From a virus, in the IMG/VR virus record IMGVR_UViG_3300042691_037807, positions 1 through 21,903 of that record: DNA of 21,903 bases; one strand, given 5' to 3'. Below are positions 13,439-20,902 of this stretch, one piece after another. Every line of letters starts with the position of its first letter. Within the stretch, counting starts at the first letter, position 1. A model generated the notes under the pieces. The model had not been told where the DNA came from. It saw nothing but the letters and a program-made list of their open reading frames with translations, and did no database searches. A program made the translations under genes and the position numbers.

Positions 13439-14074
13439 TCACTTTGATTCTACCACTACCGATCCTTTCCAAGGATAAAATGGCTTGGCTGACTCAAATA
13501 ACTCTTGTGGTGATATTAGGTTATAAGGGACTTTGGTATCAAAAAGGCAAGTGTCAATTAGCACTCGTGCCACTAATCCACTACAAATAAATCCGTGATC
13601 AAAATGCCCTAATAGCGGTTTAAACAGTGATATCAAAGCCATTCTTATCGAGTCACGAGATATCCCAACTAAACCAAGAATCGCAGGCAGTGTTTTGTTG
13701 CCATAAAGAGACTGAATCAATATAGCAAAATAGTTATATTTATATCCCCTATAGGCTTTAGCAGCAAGGGATAAAACCTCTCCCGTTAGTTTAGGACTTT
13801 TTATTCTAGGCTTTCTAAAAAATACTTGTACATTCGGGTCGTTAAAGTATTTAGAAATTGTATCCTTTTTTACTCCTTCTTTTGCGGCTGCTTCTATTAA
13901 TTCATTTTCTCCTGTCACAATAAAACAGTGGGAAACCTTAATGTCTGACATTCTAATCCAATCGGTAAAATAAGCAATCCCAATAGAAGTTAAATCAGAT
14001 TTATTGTAAGTAAATCCGATATAACCTACGTCATAGTTTTCTTTAAATCTTGGCTGAATAGAGTTAATTTTCAT
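13439..14074 (-). CDS. Papain-like (YiiX / permuted NlpC-P60-like) cysteine hydrolase
   Basis: With ATG 14074 (MKINSIQPRFKEN) the protein is 211 aa. An upstream extension in the same frame exists, with a possible ATG at 14161 after an AGGA, but it runs through the overlapping 55-aa gene, so I prefer 14074. The features of the family are 'YDVGYIGFTYNK' near the N-terminus, His49 in VSHCFIV, a run of 'LIEAAAKEGV', and Cys164 in FICSGLVARV. The Cys comes after the His, as in permuted papain-like folds. Such enzymes cleave peptide or ester bonds, often in cell-wall peptides or lipids. It may be a second lysis or entry enzyme. The catalytic pair is inferred from the motif. Confidence 0.6.
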   Translation of the reverse strand: MKINSIQPRFKENYDVGYIGFTYNKSDLTSIGIAYFTDWIRMSDIKVSHCFIVTGENELIEAAAKEGVKKDTISKYFNDPNVQVFFRKPRIKSPKLTGEVLSLAAKAYRGYKYNYFAILIQSLYGNKTLPAILGLVGISRDSIRMALISLFKPLLGHFDHGFICSGLVARVLIDTCLFDTKVPYNLISPQELFESAKPFYPWKGSVVVESK

Positions 14075-14231
14075 GGCAGTATTTAGCCTGTTTGATAGTA
14101 ATTTTATAATCTTTTTGATGGGAAACAAAACGGGAAAAATGATGGTCAAAAGAAATAGCATATGGCAATCCTGTGAAGATGCCAATAAGAATCAGGTTAA
14201 TTGTCAGTAATTCCCATGCAATATTTGCCAT
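14064..14231 (-). CDS. Small membrane protein (55 aa), holin-like
   Basis: A frame of 55 codons, MANIAWELLTINLILIGI..., opens at ATG 14231 behind GGGA (7 bases upstream) and stops at TAA 14064-14066. Residues 4-26 form one hydrophobic segment. The remainder is charged and His/Lys rich (FDHHFSRFVSHQKDYKITIKQAKY). Its last 11 bases overlap the ATG of the papain-like gene (14074), a coupling arrangement typical of phage lysis genes. A holin or other small membrane factor is a reasonable guess; it could also be a leader that sets expression of the enzyme. Confidence 0.55.
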   Translation of the reverse strand: MANIAWELLTINLILIGIFTGLPYAISFDHHFSRFVSHQKDYKITIKQAKYCHEN

Positions 14232-14263
14232 CACAAGTCCCAAGAAAAAGCCTTGATTCCATA

Positions 14264-14557
14264 CTAACTAACTTCTGCAAACATTGCGCCGTCTCTTTGA
14301 GCCTCTATTTTTGCTCTAATCAAATCATCGTAAAAAGCAATAGTTACCCCTACTCCTCTTGTGTCAATAGTTGCTAGGGTTTTTTCTACTATGTAATAAG
14401 GTTTTTTAGTGTAAATGTAAAGCCGTGGATTATCTGCATCTTTAGCGTAGGCTATCGCGTCGATAGTGTCTTGCCTAAGTTCTCTAATATCGTTAGCATC
14501 CACAGCCCTAAAATGCTCTGCTCCTGCTTGTATTAGCTCTAATTCATGTTTATCCAT
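14264..14557 (-). CDS. Small phage protein, unknown
   Basis: The 97-aa protein begins MDKHELELIQAGAEHF and overlaps the stop of the upstream gene by one base (TAATG), so translation is coupled. It has an acidic helical N-terminal half (to about 45), then a beta-like segment (PRLYIYTKKPYYIVEKT, ATIDTRGVGVTIAFY) and a final helix (DLIRAKIEAQRDGAMF). There is no Cys, membrane segment or known motif. It stands in the tail-side minus-strand cluster, so a small virion or tail assembly protein is the likeliest role. Confidence 0.65.
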   Translation of the reverse strand: MDKHELELIQAGAEHFRAVDANDIRELRQDTIDAIAYAKDADNPRLYIYTKKPYYIVEKTLATIDTRGVGVTIAFYDDLIRAKIEAQRDGAMFAEVS

Positions 14558-15171
14558 TAGCTTATTCCTGGGTACTTATTAGACCAATTTAGATTATCCC
14601 ATTTGCCGCTATTTTTAAGTTCCATTAATTGAGAAACTGCAATATTTTTGTTATACTTCTCTTCTAGCTCTTGCCTTCTAGATTGAAATTGAAGCCTTTT
14701 TAGAACTAGCTGAATAGTCACAAAGTCTAGTGTACTATAAATTTGTAATGCTGACTGAACATCAAAGATTGATATTAAGTCCGCTATCAAGTCTCCTTCA
14801 CTATCCCCACACGATGGCAATATAAACCCTTCGGATGTATCTGGGACTATGGATGGCTCAACGTCCATGTTCTCGATAATCTTTAAAATCTCAAGAGTTG
14901 AGTCTTTATCCAAGCTACTAATATCCTTTTCATTTAGCCCCCATTCACCTAGATAAATTGCTATAGTTTCTGCTTGTCCTTTAGCGTTGTTGACAGCTAA
15001 AAAGTCTATAGGGCTTTTCCCTAGGGGAATAGATAAAGAATCTAGCCAACCTGATATCAGCAGGCAAATCATTTTAGTCTCTCGCCTCTTGAATGCGGAA
15101 ACGGGGCGCAAAACGATAACCTTGCCATTGGGTAATTGATAGGGAAAAACTTTCACTAATCTTTTCGCCAA
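14557..15171 (-). CDS. Phage protein of tail module, possible assembly chaperone
   Basis: The 204-aa protein starts MAKRLVKVFPYQLPNGKVIVLRPVSAFKRRE. This 'strand - linker - basic helix' opening is also seen in some tail assembly chaperones and in head-tail proteins. The remainder is mostly helical and acidic (WGLNEKDISSLDKDSTLEILKIIENM), with one Cys near residue 144. Its end is a Lys/Asn-rich tail. It overlaps the upstream gene by 16 bases and the next gene by one. I find no slippery site at the junction with 14557, so the usual frameshifted G/GT pair is not evident. Function stays open. Confidence 0.65.
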   Translation of the reverse strand: MAKRLVKVFPYQLPNGKVIVLRPVSAFKRRETKMICLLISGWLDSLSIPLGKSPIDFLAVNNAKGQAETIAIYLGEWGLNEKDISSLDKDSTLEILKIIENMDVEPSIVPDTSEGFILPSCGDSEGDLIADLISIFDVQSALQIYSTLDFVTIQLVLKRLQFQSRRQELEEKYNKNIAVSQLMELKNSGKWDNLNWSNKYPGIS

Positions 15172-15629
15172 GATAATTTAGTTGAAATTATTCCCTGAAA
15201 GCCATTATCTTGATTAGTGTTCAGAGATATAGTGACCATATTTAGATCGCATCCTATAAATGCTGCTTTAAGTGCTTTTTGTCGATATGTTCCAGTTAGC
15301 CCATTAGCTCTTAGGTCGTTTAATCTTTGGGCTAACCATGACTGCCAATCAGCTAAAACCAAAAAATTAGAAATTGATTCCTCTGTAAAGCTGACTATTA
15401 ATCTAATCGAGAAGCTTATGTCTAGGCTTGTCTGAGGATCTAACATTCCAGTCGGATCTAAGTCAATTGAGTTAAGAAAAACTGCTCCCTGTGGAGATTG
15501 ATTTGGCGTGTGAATATCCGAAAAGTAAGAAAATTTAATGGGTTTAGATGCTTCCGATAGTCCCACAGCTTTTGATTCAAGGTATAATATTAATGCTTGC
15601 CATAGGGCTGAGTTATAGGAATAATCCAT
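15156..15629 (-). CDS. Phage tail-module protein, unknown
   Basis: The 157-aa protein starts MDYSYNSALWQALILYLES. An N-terminal helix is followed by strands (AVFLNSIDLDPTG, SLDISFSIRLIVSF) and a Trp/Leu-rich helix (LADWQSWLAQRLNDLRANG), and it ends in a strand (ISTKLSWRKD). This mixed alpha/beta pattern with a W-Q-S-W helix is compatible with tail terminator or head-tail connector proteins, but I make no firm assignment. The start (15629-15627) shares CATG with the plus-strand ATG at 15628. It is first of the minus-strand cluster, so a promoter would have to lie in the coding part of the plus-strand gene. Confidence 0.65.
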   Translation of the reverse strand: MDYSYNSALWQALILYLESKAVGLSEASKPIKFSYFSDIHTPNQSPQGAVFLNSIDLDPTGMLDPQTSLDISFSIRLIVSFTEESISNFLVLADWQSWLAQRLNDLRANGLTGTYRQKALKAAFIGCDLNMVTISLNTNQDNGFQGIISTKLSWRKD

Positions 15630-16170
15630 GCTTTCTAAGTCTAGAGTTCAAGATTTTTTAAATACTGCTTATAGCAATATACCTAATAAATTTAAACTTT
15701 GGGTAATAGTTGATGGCGTTCCTAGAAAAGTTTTAAATTCTGATGGCTCTGAACCGTTTTTAAGAACAATAAACGTAAATACTAATAAAGAATTAGCTTT
15801 ATTAGATGGCTATAGCTTTGATGCTACTATTTACCGCGCCACGGTAATAGGGGCGATTACTTCAGGCACTCCCCATCTGGTTTCTGGGCTTCCTAGCAGG
15901 ATCAGGACATTTAGCGGGGAAATTAATTCAGGACTTCCGACTGCTAATGATTCTTGGTTCATGACCGAAGACAGCGGAGCTATTAGTTCGGCTCGATTTA
16001 TTGCCCTAAAGCACCTAAAAAGAGAATTAAAATTAGATAGTTTTGATTCAATTTATTTAATCAGAGAACCTGGCTATGTAGTCGTTGAACAACTGTCGTC
16101 TACTAGGGTCACTCAGAATGGAAACCGTAGGGTAACTAGAAATGGTAATATTAGGGTAAGTGTGGCTTGA
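15628..16170 (+). CDS. Virion-associated protein with C-terminal repeat, unknown
   Basis: The 180-aa protein starts at ATG 15628 with AGGA eight bases upstream, inside the start of the divergent gene. It has an N-terminal mixed alpha/beta part (1-95), a middle with SGLPSRIRTFSGEI, and a C-terminal tail of three related short units, TRVTQNGNR, RVTRNGNI and RVSVA. Such TRxTQxG-type tails are found in structural phage proteins close to fibres. It lies 12 bases from the giant fibre gene, whose ribosome binding site (GAGGAG) overlaps its stop region, so they form one operon. It may be a fibre adaptor or connector. The exact role is not known. Confidence 0.65.
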   Translation: MLSKSRVQDFLNTAYSNIPNKFKLWVIVDGVPRKVLNSDGSEPFLRTINVNTNKELALLDGYSFDATIYRATVIGAITSGTPHLVSGLPSRIRTFSGEINSGLPTANDSWFMTEDSGAISSARFIALKHLKRELKLDSFDSIYLIREPGYVVVEQLSSTRVTQNGNRRVTRNGNIRVSVA

Positions 16171-16182
16171 GGAGCCGAACAA

Positions 16183-19100
16183 ATGGCAGACGTAAGAATT
16201 ATTGACTTAGACCTTGGATCGGTGAATGACAATCACCTATTCGAGTCTGACGATGGAAGCTCTTCCTTTAAAATAACTGCCATTGATTTACGTGCTTACT
16301 GCCAGAATGGTCTGACTCCTCAATCAATCGGAATTGCTGCGGGTGTAACGATTGCAGAGTTGGGATATCTAGATGGGGTTACATCATTAATTCAAGCGCA
16401 AATTGACGCTAAAGCTCCTGCCAATAATCCTACTTTTACTGGTACAGTTTCAGGGATTACCAAGGGAATGGTAGGGCTAAACCTAGTAGATAATACAAGT
16501 GATGCTGATAAGCCTATTTCGACACTTCAACAAACAGCTTTAGATGGAAAGGCATCAACATCTGTCACTATTAATACGGCTTCAGGATTGACTGGCGGAG
16601 GTTCTCTCGCCTTAAATAGAACTATATCTTTAGACGTTCCAAGCCTTGCAAATAAAGCTACCCCATCAAGTTCTGATCAGGTTTTAATCTATGATCCTGT
16701 TAGTTCAAGCCACAAAAAGACTACCGTATCTGGGATAACTTCTGGGCTTTCTGGCGGCGGGGGCGGTGTAACCGCTCATGGTGCTTTAACAGGATTAAAT
16801 GCCGATGATCATCCTCAATACTCTCTTGCTGACGGCACTAGATGGACTGTTACCCCAACTGCTAACAAGGTAGTTATTTCCACCGCGTCAGGAGTGCTTG
16901 CCTCTTCTAGTATTTCAACAACTGAATTGGGTTACTTAAGCGGTGTCACGTCATTAATTCAAGGACAATTAAATAATAAAACCGATTCGGGGCATACTCA
17001 TTCAATTGCGAATATTGCCAATCTTCAAACCGATTTAAACGCTAGAGTTTTAACCTCTAGAGTTATCGCTACGGCTTCGGGATTAACAGGAGGAGGTGAC
17101 TTATCGGCAGATAGAACAATAGGGTTAAACATTCCTGGGTTAGCCACAAAAACAACCCCGTCTATTTTGGATGAGGTTTTGATTTATGATGTTTCAACTT
17201 CAACCCACCGACGGACTACCGTATCAGGAATAACGAGCTATTCTGGCGGCGGGGGCGGTGTAACTGCTCACAGCGCATTAACAGGATTAAGTAATGATGA
17301 TCACCCTCAATATTCCCTTGCTAATGGTACTAGATGGACTGTTACCCCAACTGCTAACAGGGTAGTTATTTCAACCGCATCAGGAGTGTTATCCTCTTCT
17401 AGCATCTCAACATCTGAATTAGGTTATTTAAGCGGTGTCACGTCACTAATTCAAGCACAAATAAATAATAAAACCGATTCAGGACATACTCATACAATTG
17501 CCGATATTAACAACCTTCAAGCCGATTTAAACACTAGGGCTGTAACCTCTAGGGTTATTGCTACGGCTTCGGGACTGACTGGCGGTGGAGATTTATCAGA
17601 CAATAGAACAATAGCCCTAAATATTTCTGCACTTCAATCTAAAACTACCCCATCTATTTTGGATGAGGTTTTGATTTATGACGTTTCGACTTCAACTCAT
17701 CGACGGACTACCGTATCAGGAATAACGGGCTATTCTGGCGGCGGTGGTGGGGTAACTGACCATAATGCGTTAACAGGACTAACTGGAGATGATCACCCTC
17801 AATATTCCCTTGCTGACGGCACTAGATGGGCTGCCGATCAAACAGCTAATAGAGTAGTTATTTCCACCGCGTCGGGAGTGCTTGCCTCTTCTAGCATTTC
17901 AACAACTGAGTTAGGTTACTTAAGTGGTGTTACGTCATTAATTCAAGGACAAATAGACCTAAAAGCTCCTATCAATAATCCTGTCTTTACAGGTACGGTA
18001 TCTGGTATTACCAAGGCAATGGTAGGACTGTCCAATGTAGATAATACGAGTGATATAAATAAGCCCATTTCAACTCTTCAACAGGCAGGTTTGGATCTAA
18101 AAGTTTCTAACTCTAGAGTTATTGCTACGGCTTCAGGACTGACAGGCGGGGGAGATTTATCGGCTGATAGGACTATCGCTCTAAATATCTCAGGGCTTCA
18201 AGCTAAAACAAATCCCTCTATTTTAGATGAGGTTTTAATTTATGACGTTTCGACTTCAACTCATCGACGGACTACCGTATCGGGAATAACGGGCTATTCT
18301 GGCGGCGGAGGCGGGGTAACTGCTCATAACGCACTAACAGGACTAAATGCCGATGACCACCCTCAATATTCCCTTGCCAATGGTACTAGATGGGCTGCCG
18401 ATCAAACAGCTAATAGAGTAGCGATTTCCACCGCGTCAGGACACTTATCAGCATCTTCTATAACAACAACTGAATTAAGTTACTTAAGTGGTGTTACGTC
18501 ACTAATTCAAGGACAAATTGACAACAAAACGGCATCTGGACATACCCATTCGATTGCTGATATTAACAACCTTCAAACCAATTTAGATTCTAGGGTTTTA
18601 AGCTCTAGAGTTATTGCTACGGCTTCAGGATTAACAGGAGGAGGTGACTTATCAGCAGACAGAACAATAGGATTAAATATCCAAGCACTACAATCTAAAA
18701 CAGTTCCTGCCAATGTAGATCAGGTTTTAATCTACGGAATATCAGAATCAGCCCATCGGGTCACAACCGTATCCGGACTAACTTCGGGACTACAGCCATT
18801 GTTAGTTAGTGAAGTAACCATAAAAACGATTAACAATCAATCTGTACTCGGCTCTGGAAATCTAACAATTACTGGCGGTGGTGGCGGTTCCCCAACAATA
18901 ACAACTTTGACCGACGCTGCTACTGTCACCCCTAACGTAGATACAACTACAATAGGAATATTAAATTCTTTGTCGCAAAATGCGACAATAGCTAACCCTA
19001 CGGGTACTCCTGTAAATTATCAGGAATTAGTATTAAGAATTACTTCGGCTTCTATAAGGCGAATAGTTTGGGGTTCTGCTTACGCTGGATTATTACCTAA

Positions 19101-19251
19101 CACAACTTCTGGGGGAGGCATTGAAGATTATTTCTATTTTAGATTTAATTCCCTAGACAATAAATTTGATTTAGTGTCTAGTAATCAACCCTCCGACGAA
19201 GTTGAACTATCTTATCTAGTTTCTACTTTAATTCTTACAGGTAATTTATGA
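16183..19251 (+). CDS. Giant repeat-built tail fibre (1022 aa)
   Basis: The start has a strong ribosome binding site (GAGGAG). Residues 1-60 look like an attachment region. Residues 60-880 are a series of modules seen in phage fibres: TASGLTGGGDLSADRTI (five copies), a DEVLIYDVSTSTHRRTTVSGIT block, a poly-Gly linker, the 'HxALTGLxxDDHPQY' block (four copies), and 'ASSSISTTELGYLSGVTSLIQ'. Between them sit one of two alternative linkers, NNPxFTGTVSGIT...PISTLQQ or SGHTHxIAxI. HxH motifs of this kind bind iron in trimeric fibres. Near the C-terminus, TIKTINNQSVLGSGNLTI is a common fibre element, followed by a poly-Gly hinge and a C-terminal knob (about 905-1022). Expected role: trimeric receptor-binding fibre. 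Confidence 0.88.
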   Translation: MADVRIIDLDLGSVNDNHLFESDDGSSSFKITAIDLRAYCQNGLTPQSIGIAAGVTIAELGYLDGVTSLIQAQIDAKAPANNPTFTGTVSGITKGMVGLNLVDNTSDADKPISTLQQTALDGKASTSVTINTASGLTGGGSLALNRTISLDVPSLANKATPSSSDQVLIYDPVSSSHKKTTVSGITSGLSGGGGGVTAHGALTGLNADDHPQYSLADGTRWTVTPTANKVVISTASGVLASSSISTTELGYLSGVTSLIQGQLNNKTDSGHTHSIANIANLQTDLNARVLTSRVIATASGLTGGGDLSADRTIGLNIPGLATKTTPSILDEVLIYDVSTSTHRRTTVSGITSYSGGGGGVTAHSALTGLSNDDHPQYSLANGTRWTVTPTANRVVISTASGVLSSSSISTSELGYLSGVTSLIQAQINNKTDSGHTHTIADINNLQADLNTRAVTSRVIATASGLTGGGDLSDNRTIALNISALQSKTTPSILDEVLIYDVSTSTHRRTTVSGITGYSGGGGGVTDHNALTGLTGDDHPQYSLADGTRWAADQTANRVVISTASGVLASSSISTTELGYLSGVTSLIQGQIDLKAPINNPVFTGTVSGITKAMVGLSNVDNTSDINKPISTLQQAGLDLKVSNSRVIATASGLTGGGDLSADRTIALNISGLQAKTNPSILDEVLIYDVSTSTHRRTTVSGITGYSGGGGGVTAHNALTGLNADDHPQYSLANGTRWAADQTANRVAISTASGHLSASSITTTELSYLSGVTSLIQGQIDNKTASGHTHSIADINNLQTNLDSRVLSSRVIATASGLTGGGDLSADRTIGLNIQALQSKTVPANVDQVLIYGISESAHRVTTVSGLTSGLQPLLVSEVTIKTINNQSVLGSGNLTITGGGGGSPTITTLTDAATVTPNVDTTTIGILNSLSQNATIANPTGTPVNYQELVLRITSASIRRIVWGSAYAGLLPNTTSGGGIEDYFYFRFNSLDNKFDLVSSNQPSDEVELSYLVSTLILTGNL
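16574..18700 (+). repeat. Long degenerate tandem repeats in the fibre gene
   Basis: The DDHPQY block recurs at 16804, 17296, 17788 and 18352. Spacings are 492, 492 and 564 bases (164, 164 and 188 codons). The first, second and third copies have the short GHTH linker between them; the longer spacing before the fourth copy comes from the NNPxFTGT linker in place of the GHTH one. Confidence 0.85.
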
Positions 19252-19622
19252 TTGAAATTCCCACAGGAACCGAACTAAAATACGTCAATTTGACATTAAA
19301 CAATGTCTCATTGCAGAATAGATTCTCGGCGGCTATTACAATAGTTGCCACCGCTATCTTGCAAGATAGCAATAGCTCATCTCAGCTAATAAAACTGGCT
19401 AAAAACGTTGCTAATGATTCTAGTGCAATGCAAATTTTAGTACAGCAATCAATTAAATTTGCTATTTCGGAGGGATTAATTATTACCTCTTCTGCTACGG
19501 TACTTGATAACAAAGACGGGACGTTTGACGACAACACCGTTACAGACTCCTCGATTTTGGGAATTGTTCAGGGACTAGCAGCCAACTCTTCATTACTCAC
19601 AATTTTAGGATACGAAAATTAA
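19248..19622 (+). CDS. Small virion-type protein, unknown
   Basis: The 124-aa protein overlaps the fibre stop by 4 bases (ATGA), so it is translated together with it. It starts MIEIPTGTELKYVNLTLNN. An alanine/serine-rich middle (SAAITIVATAILQDSNSSSQLIKLAKNVA) and a C-terminal end rich in Ser, Leu and Gly (VTDSSILGIVQGLAANSSLL) suggest mixed helix and strand. No Cys, membrane segment or known catalytic motif. Because it is tied to the fibre, a fibre assembly factor or accessory virion protein is plausible. Confidence 0.65.
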   Translation: MIEIPTGTELKYVNLTLNNVSLQNRFSAAITIVATAILQDSNSSSQLIKLAKNVANDSSAMQILVQQSIKFAISEGLIITSSATVLDNKDGTFDDNTVTDSSILGIVQGLAANSSLLTILGYEN

Positions 19623-19624
19623 TT

Positions 19625-20104
19625 ATGGCACTTAACCCAGATACACAGAGTCCAAAGTACGCTATCAATCAAAATACTTTTAAAGGACTTTTAACAGGCA
19701 CAACAATCGGAGCCTTGAACTCTGATACTAACGGAGTTATTGTTTCTCCTGCTACTACTTTTGGGGGTAGAGTTGTTTCCTTAGTTGGCATGACAAACGA
19801 TACTGTAACAGTCAACGTTTTTCTTTACGGATTTACAGCTAGTGGGCATGTACAGGGGTCAAACTTTGTTCGTCCTATCGGACTCGTTAATATTCCCCTG
19901 TCTGCTGGTAATACTTTCGCTGCTAGGGTTAACACTGATTTGTTAGCTTTTGCTAATTTACCTGGATTACAAGTTGATGCAGTCGGAAGAAAACCTTACA
20001 TTTTGTTGGGAAGGAATGAAGATTTGAAAGCGTCAACGTTGGCAAATTTAACCGCCAGTACAATATGCGTCCTTAGTGGTGAAAGATTTGATTACCTAGG
20101 ATAA
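19625..20104 (+). CDS. Beta-rich virion protein, unknown
   Basis: The 159-aa protein begins MALNPDTQSPKYAINQNTFKGL, without a clear ribosome binding site. It is dominated by strands and Gly/Thr/Asn turns (VIVSPATTFGGRVVSLVG, then TVTVNVFLYGFTASGH) and ends in LTASTICVLSGERFDYLG. There is no hydrophobic anchor or Cys cluster (one Cys near the end). Composition and position between small virion and lectin genes suggest a small structural protein such as a decoration or adhesin component. Not recognised. Confidence 0.65.
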   Translation: MALNPDTQSPKYAINQNTFKGLLTGTTIGALNSDTNGVIVSPATTFGGRVVSLVGMTNDTVTVNVFLYGFTASGHVQGSNFVRPIGLVNIPLSAGNTFAARVNTDLLAFANLPGLQVDAVGRKPYILLGRNEDLKASTLANLTASTICVLSGERFDYLG

Positions 20105-20109
20105 AAACC

Positions 20110-20898
20110 ATGTCTCACACTGGGAATGCTAACGGGAATTTTGGGGTAGAAGGATTAAGGCAGACTAGAGTTTTGACTCCCGTAATGGCAGCGCAAAACC
20201 TTAGAAAAGTGCTGCATTGCTGGTACAATGCAGACTTTCTAAATGTGGATGCTAACGGGCTGGTTTCTGGCGCCTCGGACTTGACTGGAAAAGGAAACGA
20301 CGGGATACAAGCAACCGAGAGCAGGAGATTAACGCATTTCCCTAGCGATTTGCAGTTTAAAGGCAAGCCTTCCTTTGGAAGCCTTACCACTACTGGCAGC
20401 CGACGTTTGGAGGTAAGCGGTGGCAGCATTTCCCTGTCAACAGAAGCAAGAATAATCCTTTCTTGTTTCTATTCTGATGGCTTGGCGTCTGGTTTTAGTA
20501 GTGTAAACGGATTGGTCCATGGGGGAAGTACAACTTCCGATCCTCGTGTCTTTGGGAATGGAGGTTCATGGGGATCGCTATTATTAACTGGGTCGTACAG
20601 CAAAAATGGGGGGGCGTACTTTACCCAGGCAACATCCCCGTTGCCACTTCCTGCCTCTACTCTAGCTCTACGTCCAGGGACAAACACCGCCAATCTTCCT
20701 TGGAGCTTTGGCGCCGAACTTTCTTCCATTAACAGGACTTGGGTCGGCGGATTCCGAAATATAATAATCACTAATTCCTCAATTACTAATCTAGATATTT
20801 CGCTGATTGAAGGTGTAATAGCTTGGGATGGTGATCATCAAAATCGGCTTGCCGCCAATCATCCTTATCGTTTTATTCCCCCATTAGTTAGAGATTAA
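20110..20898 (+). CDS. ConA/LamG-like adhesin domain protein
   Basis: The 262-aa protein starts MSHTGNANGNFGVEGLRQTR, with AGGA eight bases before ATG. From about residue 35 it follows the pattern of phage lectin-fold domains: 'HCWYNADFLNVDANGLVSG' and 'DLTGKGNDGIQATES', then a beta core (SRRLEVSGGS, EARIILSCFYS), ending with 'LIEGVIAWDGDHQNRLAANHPYRFIPP'. That ending is characteristic of this lectin-fold group (the '...EG..AW...L.ANHPY...PP' tail). It is the second ConA-like protein in the window. Expected role: binding of host surface glycan, possibly as a tail-attached adhesin. It precedes the portal gene by four bases. Confidence 0.75.
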   Translation: MSHTGNANGNFGVEGLRQTRVLTPVMAAQNLRKVLHCWYNADFLNVDANGLVSGASDLTGKGNDGIQATESRRLTHFPSDLQFKGKPSFGSLTTTGSRRLEVSGGSISLSTEARIILSCFYSDGLASGFSSVNGLVHGGSTTSDPRVFGNGGSWGSLLLTGSYSKNGGAYFTQATSPLPLPASTLALRPGTNTANLPWSFGAELSSINRTWVGGFRNIIITNSSITNLDISLIEGVIAWDGDHQNRLAANHPYRFIPPLVRD

Positions 20899-20902
20899 AA
20901 CC

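Noticed and set aside
13428-13478. Plus-strand 16-codon ORF with a good AGGAG site before ATG 13428
   Set aside because: Too short, antisense to the end of the papain-like gene, and the Shine-Dalgarno match could be chance.
16574-18700. Regularly spaced repeats that could suggest a CRISPR array
   Set aside because: Units are about 490-560 bases, in frame, and encode fibre modules; no short repeats with unique spacers.
20115-20771. Long minus-strand frames opposite the ConA-like gene
   Set aside because: The plus frame has family features and a ribosome binding site; the minus frames have neither.
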